A stretch of 9,973 bases of DNA from a bacterium (GTDB lineage: Bacteria; Pseudomonadota; Gammaproteobacteria; Burkholderiales; Thiobacteraceae), in contig DAIAMA010000032.1 in the NCBI GenBank assembly GCA_027438535.1, positions 1 through 9,973 on the forward strand. Direction: 5' to 3'. The position numbers were made by a program, and so were the translations under genes. Below the pieces are notes generated by a model. It made no database searches and was not told where the DNA came from. It saw only the letters and a list, made by a program, of their open reading frames with translations. This document shows positions 7,161-9,973 of this stretch, one piece after another (the stretch's first letter is position 1; each line of letters opens with the position of its first letter).

Positions 7161-7225
7161 GTGAATGGTGAATGGTGATTGAATGGCAGGTGCTTCCCGG
7201 CGCGAATCACCGATCGCCATTCACC
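7161..7225. repeat. Short direct repeats and long imperfect hairpin in the glmU-glmS gap
   Basis: GTGAATG occurs twice in tandem (7161-7167, 7168-7174), followed by the related GTGATTGAATGG (7175-7186). The stretch GGTGAATGG (7167-7175) pairs with CCATTCACC (7217-7225), and TGATT (7176-7180) with AATCA (7205-7209), giving a bulged stem-loop of 14 pairs that fills most of the gap and overlaps glmU's stop codon. It sits just upstream of the glmS ribosome site and could affect processing or expression of glmS, or be a remnant of an intergenic repeat family. No U-run follows it, so termination is not indicated. Confidence 0.55.
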
Positions 7226-8597
7226 GTTTACTTTTTTTGGTTGGCCGTTGCCAGCCCGTAATCGTCAATTGCTTCATTCGGGAAAGCGTCAACTCGCCCG
7301 CCGGCGCATCGCGGGTGATGGTCGAGCCCGCGCCGATGGTCGCACCGCGACCTACCGTCACCGGTGCGACCAATTGCGTATCGGAACCGATAAATACCTC
7401 GTCCTCGATCACGGTGCGATGCTTGTTCGCGCCATCGTAATTGCATGTAATCGTGCCCGCGCCGATATTCACCTTGCTGCCCACCGTGGCATCGCCGACA
7501 TAACTGAGGTGATTCACCTTGCTGCCGGAACCAATCTGGCTATTTTTAATTTCGACGAAATTCCCGACATGCGCATCGGAAGCCAAAGCCGTGCCGGGGC
7601 GGATTCGGGCGAACGGACCGATGCGGCAATTGGCGCCGATTTGTGCTTCCTCGATATGGCTGAAGGGCTGAATTTGCGTACCTTCCGCGACGCTCACGTT
7701 TTTTAATACGCAGTTGGCGCCAACTTTGACTTGGCTGCCCAGCGTCACGCTGCCCTCGAACACGCAATTGACGTCAATGATGACGTCTTGGCCGCAGACC
7801 AAGTCGCCACGCACATCGAGCCGCGCCGGATCCATGATGGTGGCGCCCAAGCCCGCGAGCTTTTCCGCGTAATTGCGTTGATAGACGCGCTCCAGCTCCG
7901 CCAATTGCAGCTTGCTGTTCACACCCAGCACCTCCCATTCATGATGCGGATGGGAGGTGGCGACCGGCATGCCTTCCGCCACCGCCATGGCGATAGTATC
8001 GGTGAGATAGTATTCGCCTTGCGCGTTGTCGTTAGAGAGCCCGGCCAGCCAGCGCGCGAGTCTTGCCGTGGGCGCGGCGATGATGCCGGTATTGACCTCA
8101 TTAATTCTTTTCTCGGCATCGGATGCGTCTTTTTGCTCGACGATGCGCGCTACGCGCCCATCGGTATCGCGCACGATACGGCCATAGCCCGTCGGATCGG
8201 ATAGCGCCACCGTCAGCACCGCCATGCTGTCGCTGCCCGCCTGCTGCAATAGCCGTTGCAAGGTGTCTTGCCGCGTCAGCGGCACGTCTCCGTATAACAC
8301 CAGCGTTACACCCTGCGCATCTAAATGCGGCAGCGCTTGTTGCAGGGCGTGCCCGGTGCCAAGCTGCCGCGCTTGCAGCGCCCAAACGATGTCGTTGCCT
8401 TGAACCGCTTTGGGCAGCGCATCGCCGCCGTAACCATACACCACGCACAGCCTGGCGGGCTTAAGCGCGCGCGCTGTCGCTAGAACGTGATCCAACAAGG
8501 CGCGCCCCGCGAGGCAATGCAACACCTTGGGCAGATCGGAATGCATGCGCGTGCCGCGGCCCGCGGCGAGGATCACGACATTCAGAGAGTTCGGCAT
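7221..8597 (-). CDS. glmU: Bifunctional GlcNAc-1-P uridyltransferase / GlcN-1-P acetyltransferase
   Basis: At 458 residues this matches normal GlmU. It acetylates glucosamine-1-phosphate and then couples it to UTP, giving UDP-GlcNAc. The N-terminal pyrophosphorylase (about 1-228) shows [18 protein letters not shown] (10-27, with K24), GTGHA (80-84), the metal ligand D104 in YGDVPL, GYGR (137-140), the EVNTG segment (167-171) and N227. From about 250 the left-handed beta-helix of hexapeptide repeats begins, with the acetyltransferase histidine H363 in [10 protein letters not shown]387 in CNYDG and a short basic tail TKKSKR. ATG 8597 gives the canonical N-terminus; the ribosome site is weak (CGGA). 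It lies 92 bases beyond atpC in the same direction, with a terminator and a possible promoter in between, so it may be transcribed separately from the atp operon and together with glmS. Confidence 0.98.
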   Translation of the reverse strand: MPNSLNVVILAAGRGTRMHSDLPKVLHCLAGRALLDHVLATARALKPARLCVVYGYGGDALPKAVQGNDIVWALQARQLGTGHALQQALPHLDAQGVTLVLYGDVPLTRQDTLQRLLQQAGSDSMAVLTVALSDPTGYGRIVRDTDGRVARIVEQKDASDAEKRINEVNTGIIAAPTARLARWLAGLSNDNAQGEYYLTDTIAMAVAEGMPVATSHPHHEWEVLGVNSKLQLAELERVYQRNYAEKLAGLGATIMDPARLDVRGDLVCGQDVIIDVNCVFEGSVTLGSQVKVGANCVLKNVSVAEGTQIQPFSHIEEAQIGANCRIGPFARIRPGTALASDAHVGNFVEIKNSQIGSGSKVNHLSYVGDATVGSKVNIGAGTITCNYDGANKHRTVIEDEVFIGSDTQLVAPVTVGRGATIGAGSTITRDAPAGELTLSRMKQLTITGWQRPTKKSKR

Positions 8598-8625
8598 GGA
8601 AGTCCGATGGCGTTAAATGCTTGGG

Positions 8626-8631
8626 ATTATA
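8626..8631 (-). promoter_or_regulatory. Possible -10 element for glmU
   Basis: The minus strand reads TATAAT exactly here, 28 bases before the glmU ATG and just after the atpC terminator, a sensible place for a glmU promoter. No good -35 hexamer lies 16-18 bases upstream (that span is inside the terminator stem), and there is no TGn extension, so support rests on the -10 and position alone. Confidence 0.35.
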
Positions 8632-8634
8632 AAC

Positions 8635-8660
8635 AAAAAAGCAGCGTTGCCGCTGCCTTT
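8635..8660 (-). terminator. Intrinsic terminator after atpC
   Basis: Read on the minus strand, GCAGCG (8656-8651), a GCAA tetraloop, and CGCTGC (8646-8641) form a six-pair GC stem that extends by a G-U and A-U pairs into TTTTTT (8640-8635). It begins about 30 bases past the atpC stop and is a textbook Rho-independent end for the atp operon. Confidence 0.85.
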
Positions 8661-8689
8661 AAAGGGAATACAAGATGTCCGCGCGAACA

Positions 8690-9112
8690 CTACTTGATCT
8701 TGCGCAATTTCTGAATCGCGGCGAGTTGCGCCACGGCCTGCGCGAGTTCGATTTGGGCTTGGGCGATTTCCATGGCGCCGGTTTTATTTTTCATTGCCTC
8801 TTCGGCATGGCGCTTGGCTTCCAGCGCTTTGGCTTCGTCCAAGTCCTTGCCGCGTATACCCGTGTCGGACAGAATGGTCACCACGTCCGGCTGAATTTCC
8901 ACCAGGCCGCCATTGACGTAGATCAGCTCTTCTTCCTCTTGATCCGGTACTTTGACGCGCACCGAGCCGGGCTTCAGGCGCGTCACCAGCGGCGCGTGGC
9001 GCGGATAGACACCAAGCTCGCCGCGCTCGCCTGGCACGATCACGAATTCCGCGGTGCCGGAGTAGAGCAGCGCTTCCGCGCTTACCACGTCCACATGTAT
9101 TGTCATGGCCAT
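8690..9112 (-). CDS. atpC: F1Fo ATP synthase epsilon subunit
   Basis: This 140-residue protein is the F1 central-stalk subunit that couples rotation of the gamma/c-ring rotor and inhibits ATP hydrolysis. Residues 1-88 form the beta-sandwich with the family segments HVDVVSAE (6-13), [16 protein letters not shown] (27-42) and a GG turn in YVNGGLVEI (65-73); about 90-140 make the two C-terminal inhibitory helices, rich in Ala, Glu, Gln and Lys. ATG 9112 is favoured over the ATG at 9106 because AAGGA lies at good spacing before it and MAMTIHVD is a common N-terminus in this family. It follows atpD with a 12-base gap and is the last gene of the operon, ending at a strong terminator. Confidence 0.97.
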   Translation of the reverse strand: MAMTIHVDVVSAEALLYSGTAEFVIVPGERGELGVYPRHAPLVTRLKPGSVRVKVPDQEEEELIYVNGGLVEIQPDVVTILSDTGIRGKDLDEAKALEAKRHAEEAMKNKTGAMEIAQAQIELAQAVAQLAAIQKLRKIK

Positions 9113-9124
9113 ACGTTCCTTCTT

Positions 9125-9973
<849 letters not shown>

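Noticed and set aside
7145..7210. N-terminal extension of glmS
   Set aside because: GlmS needs Cys right after the initiator Met; the extension would bury the nucleophile.
7145..7220. glmS ribozyme/riboswitch
   Set aside because: The gap is only 76 bases, the known glmS ribozyme is a feature of Firmicutes, and the hairpin here does not resemble its core.

Overview
The window looks like a chromosomal segment from a beta- or gammaproteobacterium, with moderately GC-rich coding sequence throughout. The main reason is the block atpD-atpC-glmU-glmS on the minus strand (9973 down to 5318), which matches the familiar end of the atp operon followed by the two UDP-GlcNAc precursor genes. No rRNA, tRNA, transposase, integrase or CRISPR array was seen. 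Genus cannot be fixed from this evidence.

Layout from left to right. On the plus strand, 1-660 is the 3' part of a gene for a PAS-like plus degenerate GGDEF protein. It is followed 10 bases later by a complete ThDP enzyme of the acetolactate synthase large-subunit family (671-2305). Converging on these from the right is a tight minus-strand operon: a stand-alone receiver domain (4307-3942), a CheC-type phosphatase (3945-3307, start and stop overlapping as ATGA) and a PAS-GGEEF diguanylate cyclase (3295-2321). Further right, also on the minus strand, are an orphan ParA-family ATPase (5241-4477), glmS (7144-5318), glmU (8597-7221), atpC (9112-8690) and the C-terminal 283 codons of atpD (9973-9125).

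Functionally the right half is housekeeping: ATP synthesis, then two successive enzymes feeding cell-wall and LPS amino sugars. The left half is signalling. The receiver, CheC and diguanylate cyclase look like a compact phospho-relay to c-di-GMP module. The degenerate GGDEF protein at the left edge has lost its catalytic motif but keeps a correctly spaced RxxD I-site, so it may bind c-di-GMP rather than make it, and it is probably co-transcribed with the acetolactate synthase. That link between c-di-GMP and pyruvate metabolism is inference.

Non-coding structure is limited. There is a good intrinsic terminator after atpC with a perfect TATAAT just beyond it, a repeat-rich potential hairpin in the glmU-glmS gap, and a nested dyad in the parA-to-receiver gap. 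No gene-free stretch exceeds 300 bases. I did not find a clearly novel system; the most promising leads are the degenerate GGDEF/acetolactate synthase pair and the receiver-CheC-cyclase operon.
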